Assembly: GCF_000365305.1 (NCBI RefSeq)
Contig: NZ_CM001841.1
Coordinates: forward strand, 4,414,046 to 4,478,045
Source: Dickeya dianthicola NCPPB 453
GTDB taxonomy: Bacteria; Pseudomonadota; Gammaproteobacteria; Enterobacterales; Enterobacteriaceae
Length of the DNA: 64,000 nucleotides
Direction of reading: 5' to 3'
The translations under genes and the position numbers were made by a program. Below the pieces are notes generated by a model. That model did not search any database. It saw nothing but the letters and a program-made list of their open reading frames with translations, and had not been told where the DNA came from. Shown here piece after piece: positions 43,967-52,538 of this stretch (position 1 is its first letter; every line of letters starts with the position of its first letter).

Positions 43967-44116
43967 TATGCCCTAAATAATTCGGGTAGCAGGACAAGGC
44001 TCATTACGAGCCCTGTGACGCGGCAACCCAGTGAATCTCCGGCAGCAGGCATCAGTCAGCGACGGGGGTGAATGCAGGCGGCCAACGTATCTGTAATCCG
44101 GAGGATGGCGGGCATA
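43967..44116. repeat. MITE-like enterobacterial intergenic repeat, copy 2
   Basis: 150 bp with ends TATGCCC and GGGCATA, opening TATGCCCTAAATAATTCG. It is related to the element at 22264-22433 but shorter, with its internal palindrome degenerate. Confidence 0.8.
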
Positions 44117-44341
44117 TATAACGCTATATTGTTAGCCCTTCTCTCTCTTGTTATCCCTTGAGGGTTGCAGGAGAGAGAAAGGTCATTTTTCCCCTCCCTT
44201 TATTTTTGCCCTGCATCCCGTTATTGCCCTCAAATATCCCTTCTGCCCGCCTATGTCTGACGGCATGTTCGGATTACATCCTGTTATATTCCGCACGCGA
44301 TCCCCGCAGAATATCGCTGACGGAAACCTTCGGACAAAAAC

Positions 44342-44381
44342 CGCGATAACGTAGCTATAACCGCAATAACGTAGCTATCAG
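44342..44381. promoter_or_regulatory. 20-bp direct repeat upstream of the Vfm biosynthesis operon
   Basis: Two adjacent units, CGCGATAACGTAGCTATAAC and CGCAATAACGTAGCTATCAG (17 of 20 identical), end about 130 bp before the first Vfm gene. A two-turn direct repeat is the usual layout for AraC-type activators; VfmE, the AraC-type regulator of this system, is a candidate binder. No proof in the sequence. Confidence 0.55.
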
Positions 44382-44513
44382 AATAAACTATACCCATTTT
44401 ACCGCCGAACTGACGATACTCGTCCTCTCGCATCGGCTGGGGTGCAATTTCAAACAAAACGCCTGAATCACGCTGGTTATACTCCCGTCAAAGATACAGA
44501 TAAGGGGAGTAGA

Positions 44514-44825
44514 ATGGATTATTCGTTAATTATTCATGATGATGATGACACCTTGCATACCCTCCTGCGTGACAAACTCACCGCAATTGGCGTAGATAAA
44601 GGCCGTATCGCCGAGATCTTTCAGGGAGCGCCCCTGTTCGGCGAAGAAGGGCGGCTAGACTCCATCAATATCGTCACCCTGATTGCCGTGCTCAGCGACC
44701 ACTGTGAAGCGGTCTACAACCTGAGCGGCGATCTGTTCGACCTGACGAACGACCGCGTTTTTGATGCCTTCCAGAACGTGACCAGTCTGACGCGTTTCCT
44801 GCGTGAGCGGCTTCACCATGACTGA
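44514..44825 (+). CDS. Acyl/peptidyl carrier protein (Vfm biosynthesis)
   Basis: 103 aa from ATG 44514 with GGGGAG upstream; an in-frame ATG at 44442 has none. Carrier-protein fold with the phosphopantetheine Ser in GRLDSINIVTL (LDS motif at about residue 47) followed by an amphipathic helix. N-terminal stretch MDYSLIIHDDDDTLHTLLRD is acidic. It would be primed by the Sfp-type PPTase encoded at 59.2 kb. First gene of the + strand biosynthesis unit; its end overlaps the next start by 8 bp. In the Vfm locus the signal is assumed to be assembled on such carriers. Confidence 0.85.
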   Translation: MDYSLIIHDDDDTLHTLLRDKLTAIGVDKGRIAEIFQGAPLFGEEGRLDSINIVTLIAVLSDHCEAVYNLSGDLFDLTNDRVFDAFQNVTSLTRFLRERLHHD

Positions 44826-46143
44826 CCCCACTCACCCTCATGTCCGTACTGAGGCTGGTTCGCCGTTCGCCAATGGCTACATAGAAGAGGTGGCTGTCGC
44901 CGATATTGCCGGGCGCATCGGTACGCCGTTCTATGTTTACAGCGCCCGTCAGCTGCGTCGCCAGCTTCAGCAACTCCGCCAGCAGTTGCCGACCGGGATC
45001 GCGGTTTATTATTCCCTGAAAGCCAATCCTAATCTTTCGGTAGTCAGAGTATTGGCGGAACAGGGGGCGGGGTGTGAGGTCTGCTCGCCTACCGAGTTGA
45101 AAACCGCGCTGGCGGCGGGCGTTTCGCCGCAGCACATCCTGTATGTCGGGCCGGGCAAATCCCTGCCTGCGTTGAAATTCGCCATTGACTGCGGCATTCG
45201 GGCGATTGTGGTGGAATCGGTAGCGGAGCTGGATAACCTCAACCAGCTGGCGGCACAGGCCAATACCGTGCAGACGGTGGCGCTGCGCATCAATCCGGAT
45301 TTCAGCAGCGCGCACGCCCGGCTGGTGATGAGCGGCAAACCCACCCAATTCGGCATGACGTTGGATACTCTGGATACCGTGCTAACCAGCCTGCACCGCT
45401 GGCCCTCGGTTTCTCTGCGCGGTTTTCATATTTATCTGGGCACCCGCATCCTCAACGCCCAGACCATCGCCGACAATACCCGTAATATCCTGCAACTGGC
45501 GCTAAACCTACGCGATACACACCAGTTAACACTGGATTTTGTCGATGTCGGCGGCGGCTTCGGCGTTCCCTATTTTCCGAAGGAAGCGCCGTTGGATCTG
45601 CCGGCGCTGGGCGAGGCCGTCGCGTCAATCGTGGCGGACTTCCTCCGCCAGACTGCCGATACACAAATCATTATCGAACTGGGACGTTATCTGGTGGCGG
45701 AAGCCGGCCTGTTCGTCACCCGGGTCAACACCCTGAAAACCGCCGGCGGGAAAACGTTCGCCGTCTGCGATGGCGGCGCCAATTGTCACAGTGCGGCGGC
45801 CGGCCTGAACAGCATGCTGCGCAAAAACTTTCCGCTGTTGCGGCTGGGCGACAATGTGGACCGGCCGTTGCAGCCTTATCAAGTCAGCGGGCCGCTTTGC
45901 ACGCCCACCGATCTGCTGGGCGACAACGTGCTGCTGCCGATGCTGGCGGTCGACGACCTGATCGGGATCCCCCATTCCGGCGCTTACGGGCTGACCGCAT
46001 CGCCGGGCTCGTTCCTCAGCTTTGGTTACCCGCCGGAAGTGATGGTGGACGGTCGCCGCCTCACCCTGATTCGCCAGCCGGAAACCACGGAACAACTGTT
46101 GGCCCGGCAACAACCGGTCGACCTCAGCGGGGATACGCCATGA
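44818..46143 (+). CDS. PLP-dependent decarboxylase of the DAP/ornithine fold-III group
   Basis: 441 aa from ATG 44818. Alanine-racemase-like barrel plus beta domain: PLP Lys in VYYSLKANPNL (about residue 64), GCEVCSPTEL, GFHIYLGTRI (stacking His), VGGGFGVPYF (phosphate loop), IELGRYLVAEAG and the C-terminal Cys-Asp in FAVCDGGANCH with SGAYG. Closest to LysA/diaminopimelate and related type-III decarboxylases that supply amines to biosynthetic clusters, including carrier-bound versions. Substrate unknown; placed between a carrier protein and the KAS-like gene, so it probably supplies or trims the amino building block of the Vfm signal. Its stop TGA overlaps the next ATG. Confidence 0.88.
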   Translation: MTDPTHPHVRTEAGSPFANGYIEEVAVADIAGRIGTPFYVYSARQLRRQLQQLRQQLPTGIAVYYSLKANPNLSVVRVLAEQGAGCEVCSPTELKTALAAGVSPQHILYVGPGKSLPALKFAIDCGIRAIVVESVAELDNLNQLAAQANTVQTVALRINPDFSSAHARLVMSGKPTQFGMTLDTLDTVLTSLHRWPSVSLRGFHIYLGTRILNAQTIADNTRNILQLALNLRDTHQLTLDFVDVGGGFGVPYFPKEAPLDLPALGEAVASIVADFLRQTADTQIIIELGRYLVAEAGLFVTRVNTLKTAGGKTFAVCDGGANCHSAAAGLNSMLRKNFPLLRLGDNVDRPLQPYQVSGPLCTPTDLLGDNVLLPMLAVDDLIGIPHSGAYGLTASPGSFLSFGYPPEVMVDGRRLTLIRQPETTEQLLARQQPVDLSGDTP

Positions 46144-47054
46144 CGTTGTGTATCCAGCCGGATGACCTGGTATGGCGCGCTTTCGCGCCCGAGAGCGAGG
46201 CCGAGTTACAGGCCCCGCATCCCAATCAGGTCTTGATGGCGGATTATCTGCGCGCGTTCTTCCGCTCTCACGATGAAACGCAGGAGCCGGATGACGCCCT
46301 GCTGACCCGCTGGCTAAACAGCGGCCGCCATACCTTTACCGCGATGATGCAGGCGCTGTTGCCCGAATTGCAGGCGCGTCATGCATTGCAACAGATTGAT
46401 CTGGCGATGTTCGCCCACTGGACGCCGGACAGCGACCTCGGCTGCGCGGTATCCAACGCGCTGATCCACGCTTGCGACGCCCGGCAGGCGTTCGGGCTAT
46501 CGGTGTCGGATCGCGGACTGGCGGCGCCGCTGTTTGCGCTGTACGCCATCGACGACTATCTGACCAGTGATGAAAACCGGCGCGAGGCGTTGCTGATGAT
46601 TGCCGATCAGAATGTAGCGCCTTATCCCAGCGAGCGGCTGGCGCAGTTGCGTCCCCAAAAGAACTGTTGCCTGATACGGATAGAAAAACGCCCGCCCCAG
46701 CAGGCCAGCGGGCTGATATTTGAGGGGTATTATCGCCAGCCTTACGCCGAAAACGGCGATCCTATCGGCACCATGCGGCAATTGATCTCGCGCCTGCCCG
46801 CGGCGGACACGCTGACGCTGCTTTGCAACCCGTCGCTGGCGGCGGTGTTGCAAAGCGCGTTCCCCGAACACCAGACCGCGGCCGTGGCGGAATCGTTACT
46901 GTGCGCCGCCCCGTTCGTGTACCTGAAACACCAGGCGCAGCCGGGCCGGCGTTATCTGCTGGCGGTGCTGGAATCGCGTCACCTTACCGCCTGTGTGTTG
47001 CGCTATCAGCCTTGCCACGACGGGCCGCTCACCCGCCCTCCCCGTACCTGCTAA
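46140..47054 (+). CDS. Thiolase-fold-like protein without visible catalytic Cys (paralogue of 56432 gene)
   Basis: 304 aa from ATG 46140, overlapping the previous stop. Not confidently recognised, but it is clearly paralogous to the protein encoded at 56432-57289: both contain AHWTPD, then an SDRG motif (LSVSDRGLAAPLFALYAIDD here) and CAAPFV. The pattern (helix after a small-residue turn, LLMIADQ strand) resembles the first half of a ketosynthase/thiolase fold. Where an active-site Cys is expected there is DRG, so I infer a non-catalytic partner, perhaps a chain-length-factor-like subunit. Confidence 0.65.
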   Translation: MTLCIQPDDLVWRAFAPESEAELQAPHPNQVLMADYLRAFFRSHDETQEPDDALLTRWLNSGRHTFTAMMQALLPELQARHALQQIDLAMFAHWTPDSDLGCAVSNALIHACDARQAFGLSVSDRGLAAPLFALYAIDDYLTSDENRREALLMIADQNVAPYPSERLAQLRPQKNCCLIRIEKRPPQQASGLIFEGYYRQPYAENGDPIGTMRQLISRLPAADTLTLLCNPSLAAVLQSAFPEHQTAAVAESLLCAAPFVYLKHQAQPGRRYLLAVLESRHLTACVLRYQPCHDGPLTRPPRTC

Positions 47055-47063
47055 GGATGCCCC

Positions 47064-48647
47064 ATGACCAACATTACCCACCTGACCGCCTGGCTTGACC
47101 GGGCAGCCAAAGAAGCCGCCAACAAAACCGCGATCATCGACACCGACCGCGAGGTCAGCTGGTTTATGTTGCGCCTGCAGGCCCTGCAACTGGCGGACCA
47201 CCTGCGGGAAAACGGGGTGGAAAAAGGCGACCGGGTGATCGTCTGCATGCCGAACTCACTGACATTCGTGCTCTCTTTCTGGGCGCTACAGTATCTGGGG
47301 GCGATCTTTATTCCGCTGAACCCGGACACCAAAGCCAGCAAACTGAGCTGGCTGGTGGACAACGCCGGATGCCGGTTGCTGATTGCCGACCATGCCCTGA
47401 AAGACGAAATCGGCATCGCTCAGGCGGGCGAGCACTGGCAGCAATACAATCGTCATACCTGCGTCTGTTTTAGCAACGATGTAGCGGCTATGTTAGCGGA
47501 AGAGCCGTACCGCATCTCCGTCGAGCGCGACCGCCAGGAGACAGGCATCGATCTCGATCTGGCCTGCATCATCTACACATCCGGCTCTACCGGCCATCCT
47601 AAAGGGGTGATGCTTAGCCGGCGCAATATGATTACCGCCGCCAGCTCGGTAGCCGGTTATCTGCAACTGTGCGGCGACGACCGCATCATGTCGATGATCC
47701 CGATGAGCTTCGATTACGGCCTGTATCAGGTGATTATGTCGGCGCTGGCGCAGTGTACGCTGATCGTGGAGCCGGATTTCCGGCGTCCGCTGCTGTCGTT
47801 GCAGCGCATGGTCACCCTGCGCGCCACTGTACTGCCGATCGTGCCGACCATGCTGCGCCTGATCGCGCCGCTGGCGTCGCGCTATCACTTCGACGCCATC
47901 CGCACCGTGACCAACACCGCCGCCGCGCTGCATGCCGGCGATATCGATCGGTTGCATACCATCTTTCCGCAGGCACGCATCTACTCGATGTACGGGCTGA
48001 CAGAGTGCCACCGCTGCACCTACCTGCCGCCGGAATACCTCGCCACCCACCCGCTGAGCGTCGGTATCGCCATTCCCAACACCGAACTGTGGGTGGTGGA
48101 CGACAACGGCCAGCGCCATACCCGCAACGCCACCGGCGAGCTGGTGATCCGCGGCGCGACCATCATGTGCGGTTACTGGCGCAATGAAGAGAAAAGCGCC
48201 GAAAAACTGCGCCCCGGTCTGCTGCCGGGCGAGCGGGTGCTGTACACCGGCGACATCTGTCGGCTGGATGAGCAGGGGTTGCTCTATTTCGTCGGCCGCC
48301 GGGACGAAATGCTGAAAAACTGCGGCGAAAAAGTGGCGCCGAAAGAGGTGGAAGCGGTGCTCAACCGCCATCCGCAGGTCGCGCAGGCGGTGGTGCTCGG
48401 CGTGCCGCACCCGATTTACGGCGACGAAATCATCGCCTGCGTGGTTACCCGCGGCGATCTCAACGAAAAGGCGCTGTCGCGCTGGAGCAAAACCCAGATG
48501 GAGCCGCACATGGTGCCGCATCGCTTCCGGCTCATGTCGCGGCTGCCGCTGAACCATAACGGCAAAATCAATCGTTCGCTGTTGCAAGAGCAACTGACGG
48601 CGGGCGCAACGACTCCGGTTTGCCCGCAACCCGGTCTGATGGAGTAA
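47064..48647 (+). CDS. Acyl-AMP ligase / acyl-CoA synthetase-like enzyme (Vfm biosynthesis)
   Basis: 527 aa. Adenylate-forming motifs: A3 IIYTSGSTGHPKGVML, A5 MYGLTECHRC, A7 LYTGDICRLDEQG, the hinge FVGRRDEMLKNCGEKV and the A10 Lys in NHNGKINRS. More like fatty or aryl acid ligases than DltA. It begins 9 bp after the previous stop. It would activate an acid as AMP ester and load it on one of the cluster's carrier proteins. The acid is unknown. Confidence 0.9.
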   Translation: MTNITHLTAWLDRAAKEAANKTAIIDTDREVSWFMLRLQALQLADHLRENGVEKGDRVIVCMPNSLTFVLSFWALQYLGAIFIPLNPDTKASKLSWLVDNAGCRLLIADHALKDEIGIAQAGEHWQQYNRHTCVCFSNDVAAMLAEEPYRISVERDRQETGIDLDLACIIYTSGSTGHPKGVMLSRRNMITAASSVAGYLQLCGDDRIMSMIPMSFDYGLYQVIMSALAQCTLIVEPDFRRPLLSLQRMVTLRATVLPIVPTMLRLIAPLASRYHFDAIRTVTNTAAALHAGDIDRLHTIFPQARIYSMYGLTECHRCTYLPPEYLATHPLSVGIAIPNTELWVVDDNGQRHTRNATGELVIRGATIMCGYWRNEEKSAEKLRPGLLPGERVLYTGDICRLDEQGLLYFVGRRDEMLKNCGEKVAPKEVEAVLNRHPQVAQAVVLGVPHPIYGDEIIACVVTRGDLNEKALSRWSKTQMEPHMVPHRFRLMSRLPLNHNGKINRSLLQEQLTAGATTPVCPQPGLME

Positions 48648-48652
48648 TGTCA

Positions 48653-48964
48653 ATGTCATTCAATACTGATTACACGTCCAACAATACCGGCTACCGCCCG
48701 GATTTTTACTACCTGAAGATCGTTACGGCGATCGGCATGGTGCTGGAAACCGACGACCTGTCGGAACTGCATCCTCATACCGATCTGGAGCGGGATTTAG
48801 GGTTCAAGAGCGGCATTTTCATCGAGCTGATGATGTATCTGGAAGAGATGATCGAAGGGTTTTCCATCAACCCGGTGACGCTGGACAGCCAGCAGATCAG
48901 CACCATCGACTCACTCGGCCGTTTCATTCACTCACAGTTGGAGCATGACGTCCCTTGTGCATGA
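48653..48964 (+). CDS. Second carrier protein (Vfm biosynthesis)
   Basis: 103 aa from ATG 48653, preceded by GGAG; ATG 48647 is also in frame. Acyl-carrier-like: ERDLGFKSGIFIELMMYLEE, where the Ser within GFKSG is in the place of the usual DSL Ser. The Asp is replaced by Lys, so modification by the PPTase should be checked. Acidic helix follows. Overlaps the next gene by 4 bp (ATGA). Confidence 0.8.
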   Translation: MSFNTDYTSNNTGYRPDFYYLKIVTAIGMVLETDDLSELHPHTDLERDLGFKSGIFIELMMYLEEMIEGFSINPVTLDSQQISTIDSLGRFIHSQLEHDVPCA

Positions 48965-50505
48965 TCGCATCGTGGCAGTACCTGATCACCGTGTTCGCCC
49001 GGTTTGACGGCGTACACACTCCCGCCTGTCATCACACCGAAGGTGACCTGACCTATCACCAGCTTTATCAGGGGGCGCTGGCGCTGGCGGATCGGTTGCA
49101 GGCGCAGCATGAAGCCAGCGGGCATCGCCAGCGCGCGCCGGTGCTGCTGTACGGCCATAAACATTCGGCCTGCCTGATAGCCTGGTGGGCTTGCTTGCTT
49201 ACCGGTCATCCGGTGGCGCCGGTGGAAACCGACAACAGCGATGAGCGCCTGCGCTTTATCGCCGACGGCATTCAGGCTGGGTTGCTGCTCAACGCCACCG
49301 AGCAGGCGGCGCCGGATATCGGCAGGCCCGCGCTGACGGTTTCAACGGCATTATGTGATATGCCCGCTCCCGGGCTGGCCGGGCACTGTCACCAGATGGG
49401 GCTGGCGTTCGGCCGGGGCGCGATCGGCGGCATTGCCTATATCCTGTTTTCCTCCGGCACCACCGGCGCGCCTAAAGGCATCCGGGTGAGCTACGCCAAT
49501 CTGGCACACTTTGTACGCTGGCTTACCGAAATATTCCCCATACAAGGTACAATAACCAGTAATAATCGATACTGTTTCGACGCATCACAGTATGAACTGT
49601 GGTTGGCCTGGTATTACTGCCAGCCACTCTCGATACTGGATTACCGCGACATCATCAATACCCGCAAGATGATCGCCCGCCATGCCGACGCCCGGCTACA
49701 AACCTGGGTCAGCACACCATCATTGCTCCGTTGTTATCTGAAAGATAGAGAATTTAGTCAGCAAAACCTGCCGTGGCTGAGCACGTTCATCTCTTGCGGC
49801 GAAGTGCTGACGAAAGAGACAGTCATCGCCCTGTGGCGGGCGTTTCCCGGCTGTCGCATCGTCAATACCTACGGCCCGACGGAGTGTACGGTCGCCGTCA
49901 CCGCCTGCGACATCACCCCCGCCATGCTGGATGACGACGCGCCGCTGCCGCTGGGTTATGTGCGCCCCGACGTCGAGCTGCACATCAACGCCCCGGCAGA
50001 CAGCGAACGCGGGGAAATCGTCATCGTCGGCCCGGCGGTCGGCGAAGGCTACCTGAACGCGCCGCCCGCCCAGCAGGCGCGTTTCGTCATTGAGCCAGAC
50101 GGTACGCGCCGCTACCACACCGGCGACATCGGTTCGCTACGCAACAACCTGCTCTATTTTCATGGCCGGGAAGACAGCGAACTGAAAATTCAGGGCTACC
50201 GTATCGTCCTCAGCGACATCGAAAACACGCTGCGGGAACACCCGCTGGTACAGGACGCCATCGTCGCCCCCTGGCTGTTGCACGGCACGCCCCAGGAATT
50301 GCAGGCGTTTATCCTGTCCGGTCAGCCGGATATTTTCCCGGCGCTGGCGGCTTATCTACGCCGCAGCTTCCCGCTCTATATGGTGCCCAAATTCTGGTAT
50401 CCAGTGGACGATGCCGCGCTCACCCACAACAGCAAGCTGGATCGCCGGCGTGTCGTCCAGCAGGCGCTCGACAAAGGCAAACGCTATGTTTTCATCAGTT
50501 CTTAA
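48961..50505 (+). CDS. vfmO: Stand-alone adenylation protein (Vfm biosynthesis), first of a pair
   Basis: 514 aa from ATG 48961. NRPS-type adenylation motifs: A3 LFSSGTTGAPKGIRVSY, A5 NTYGPTECTVA, A7 YHTGDIGSL, A8 FHGREDSELKIQGYRI and A10 Lys in THNSKLDRRR. No carrier or condensation domain is attached, as in DltA. Adjacent to the next adenylation gene and overlapping it by 20 bp. In Dickeya the paired adenylation genes vfmO and vfmP are known to be polymorphic between strains and to determine which signal analogue is made. The middle of this gene (about 49480-49760) is AT-richer than its ends, which fits exchange of the specificity core. Symbol from memory of the locus. Confidence 0.82.
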   Translation: MIASWQYLITVFARFDGVHTPACHHTEGDLTYHQLYQGALALADRLQAQHEASGHRQRAPVLLYGHKHSACLIAWWACLLTGHPVAPVETDNSDERLRFIADGIQAGLLLNATEQAAPDIGRPALTVSTALCDMPAPGLAGHCHQMGLAFGRGAIGGIAYILFSSGTTGAPKGIRVSYANLAHFVRWLTEIFPIQGTITSNNRYCFDASQYELWLAWYYCQPLSILDYRDIINTRKMIARHADARLQTWVSTPSLLRCYLKDREFSQQNLPWLSTFISCGEVLTKETVIALWRAFPGCRIVNTYGPTECTVAVTACDITPAMLDDDAPLPLGYVRPDVELHINAPADSERGEIVIVGPAVGEGYLNAPPAQQARFVIEPDGTRRYHTGDIGSLRNNLLYFHGREDSELKIQGYRIVLSDIENTLREHPLVQDAIVAPWLLHGTPQELQAFILSGQPDIFPALAAYLRRSFPLYMVPKFWYPVDDAALTHNSKLDRRRVVQQALDKGKRYVFISS

Positions 50506-52009
50506 TCCGATTCAGACACAAATGCGGGAAAACCCGCAGCATCTAGCCCTCGTCAACGACAGCGGCAGCTATACCTTTGCGCAGCTAGGACGTCGGGTAG
50601 AAGGCATACGCCAGGCGCTGCGCCGACACACGCCGCGCTGCGTTATGATTTACGGCCACAAGCAGTTAGACGCCGCCGCCGCCATGCTGGCCTGCGCGTT
50701 TGAAGCCATTCCGTTCACCTTTGCCGATATCGCCAACCCGGCCGCCCGTATTGAACGGATCGCCGCAATAGTTCAGATAGATCTGGTACTGCTGACATGT
50801 GAACCGCAAACCTCATTTCCCCCATTGCCAGCACCGACCATCATCACTACCAGTCTGGCGGACAGTAGCCATCTACTCCCGGTGGTTATACCTGCGTCAG
50901 TACAACTCTTTTATATCCTGACCACCTCCGGCAGCACTGGCGAACCGAAAGGGGTGAAAATAAGTTATGGGAATTTTGCTGCATTTTCTGACTGGTACAT
51001 CCCCAGTCTTCAACCAGAACGCTTCCCCGGCGGCCACGTTAATCATGCCTGTATGTCTTTCGATATGGGTGTTATGGACCTTTTCTCCTCACTGGCTGCA
51101 GGCAAACCGGTACTGATGCTCAATCACGTTAATAATATCCGCCCCCGCAAGAACCTGCAGTTGCTCACCGAATCCGCAGTAAAAGCCAGCAGTTGGTTTT
51201 CTACACCCAGCTTTTTGGACATTATGTGTATGGATCGCCAATTCAACGCCAAAAGTCTGCCTGAACTACGCATCATTTTCGTTGCTGGAGAACCGGTTTC
51301 ACCTTCATTGGTGCAAACATTGCAAACCCGTTTTCCCCAGGCGGAGATTTGGCACGCATATGGTCCCACCGAAACGACCTGTGTCACCCACGCCTTATGT
51401 TTACCCCCCATTCTTGACGCCAGAACAATAGGCGCTTTGCCATTAGGACGACCGCAAGGCCCAAACCGCATTGTGGTCTGGGATGAGTGGAAAAAACCAC
51501 TTCCGGCTGGTTGCCACGGCGAAATCGTCATTCTGGGTCCCCAGGTCGGTGCGGGTTATTTACCACAGGATCTGCCCGCCAATCAGGCCTTTGGTTATCA
51601 GGACAATGAACGCTATTACCGTACCGGCGATATCGGCTATCTGGACGAGCAGGGGCAACTGTTCATTCAGGGGCGCAAGGATAGCCAAATTAAATGGCAC
51701 GGTAATCGAATCGATCTGGCCGAAATCGAGAAAGCCGCCGGCCAATGCGATCAGGTAAAACAATCCGCGGTTTTCATAGAAAAAAACAATAACGTCGTCA
51801 CTGAACTGGTGTTATGCATCCATTTGAACATCGACACCCCTGCCCATCGCGACAGCCTGCGGCGCTCGCTGGCGCAGCAGTTGCCTGCTTACATGGTGCC
51901 GCGCGTCATCCGGTTCACCGGCCCGTTTCCGCTGACGCTACACGGCAAAACCGATCGCCAGGCGCTGATGCGGCAATTCGAAACCGACGCGGGAACCCTG
52001 TCGACGTAA
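50486..52009 (+). CDS. vfmP: Stand-alone adenylation protein (Vfm biosynthesis), second of a pair
   Basis: 507 aa from ATG 50486, inside the end of the previous gene. DltA-like adenylation enzyme: A3 YILTTSGSTGEPKGVKIS, FDMGVMDLFSSLAAGKP, A5 AYGPTETTCVTH, A7 YYRTGDIGYLDEQG, and the A10 Lys in LTLHGKTDRQAL. The core at about 50880-51600 has visibly lower GC (roughly 40% in a sample row) than the ends, again consistent with replacement of the substrate-selecting part. It would charge an amino acid onto one of the small carrier proteins. A 97-bp gap follows. Symbol from memory of the locus. Confidence 0.82.
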   Translation: MFSSVLNPIQTQMRENPQHLALVNDSGSYTFAQLGRRVEGIRQALRRHTPRCVMIYGHKQLDAAAAMLACAFEAIPFTFADIANPAARIERIAAIVQIDLVLLTCEPQTSFPPLPAPTIITTSLADSSHLLPVVIPASVQLFYILTTSGSTGEPKGVKISYGNFAAFSDWYIPSLQPERFPGGHVNHACMSFDMGVMDLFSSLAAGKPVLMLNHVNNIRPRKNLQLLTESAVKASSWFSTPSFLDIMCMDRQFNAKSLPELRIIFVAGEPVSPSLVQTLQTRFPQAEIWHAYGPTETTCVTHALCLPPILDARTIGALPLGRPQGPNRIVVWDEWKKPLPAGCHGEIVILGPQVGAGYLPQDLPANQAFGYQDNERYYRTGDIGYLDEQGQLFIQGRKDSQIKWHGNRIDLAEIEKAAGQCDQVKQSAVFIEKNNNVVTELVLCIHLNIDTPAHRDSLRRSLAQQLPAYMVPRVIRFTGPFPLTLHGKTDRQALMRQFETDAGTLST

Positions 52010-52106
52010 CGCTTCCCCAAAATAGCGGTACGACCTGCAAGCAGGCATAAAAAAAAACCGTTGCTGCCGGTAGTCTGGTACAAACGGTATTGAAGGGAGA
52101 AAAGTC

Positions 52107-52538
52107 ATGAAATTCAGCCATCTTGGATACATCGTCAGGAATAGCGATACCACCATTGCAGCAATGGCGACCTTTTTCCCACAGATAACCGTACACCGCA
52201 AAAAAGTCAGCGCGCAGCAAATTTACGTCACCTTCATGAACACAACCCGCCACGATATGCAGATTGAACTGGTGGAGCCGCTGCCGGAAAACCGGCTGTT
52301 GAGCGGGATGCTGGACAAAGAGAACAAAGAGTGTCTGCCCTACCATATCTGCTTTGAAGTGGATGATTTCAGTCAAAAATATCAGCAGTTGCGCGACGAC
52401 GGCTGGCTGGCGTTGACGCGCCCGTTTCATGCCTACCCACAGGGGCCGCTGGCCAGCCACCTGTACAAACCGGAGGCGGGCATCATGGAGATCATGTCCG
52501 GCAGTACCAGCCTTATCGCACAAGGAGCAACCGCGTGA
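52107..52538 (+). CDS. VOC/glyoxalase-fold protein (Vfm biosynthesis)
   Basis: 143 aa, ATG with GAAGGGAG upstream. Two beta-alpha-beta-beta-beta modules: MKFSHLGYIVRN (metal-ligand His5), QIELVEPLP (Glu), CLPYHICFEVDD (His) and GIMEIMSG (Glu). All four ligands of the vicinal-oxygen-chelate fold are in place, so an active metalloenzyme is likely; epimerase/isomerase of methylmalonyl type is one option. Its stop overlaps the next GTG start. Confidence 0.85.
   Translation: MKFSHLGYIVRNSDTTIAAMATFFPQITVHRKKVSAQQIYVTFMNTTRHDMQIELVEPLPENRLLSGMLDKENKECLPYHICFEVDDFSQKYQQLRDDGWLALTRPFHAYPQGPLASHLYKPEAGIMEIMSGSTSLIAQGATA

Larger units (their letters stand above)
43747..44513. other. Intergenic region (767 bp) upstream of expR and the Vfm biosynthesis operon
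   Basis: Contains the expR promoter side, the second MITE-like repeat (43967-44116) and a 20-bp direct repeat (44342-44381). The rest is unremarkable: 44140-44340 has no open frame I would call. GGGGAG at 44505-44510 is the ribosome site of the first carrier-protein gene. Confidence 0.6.
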
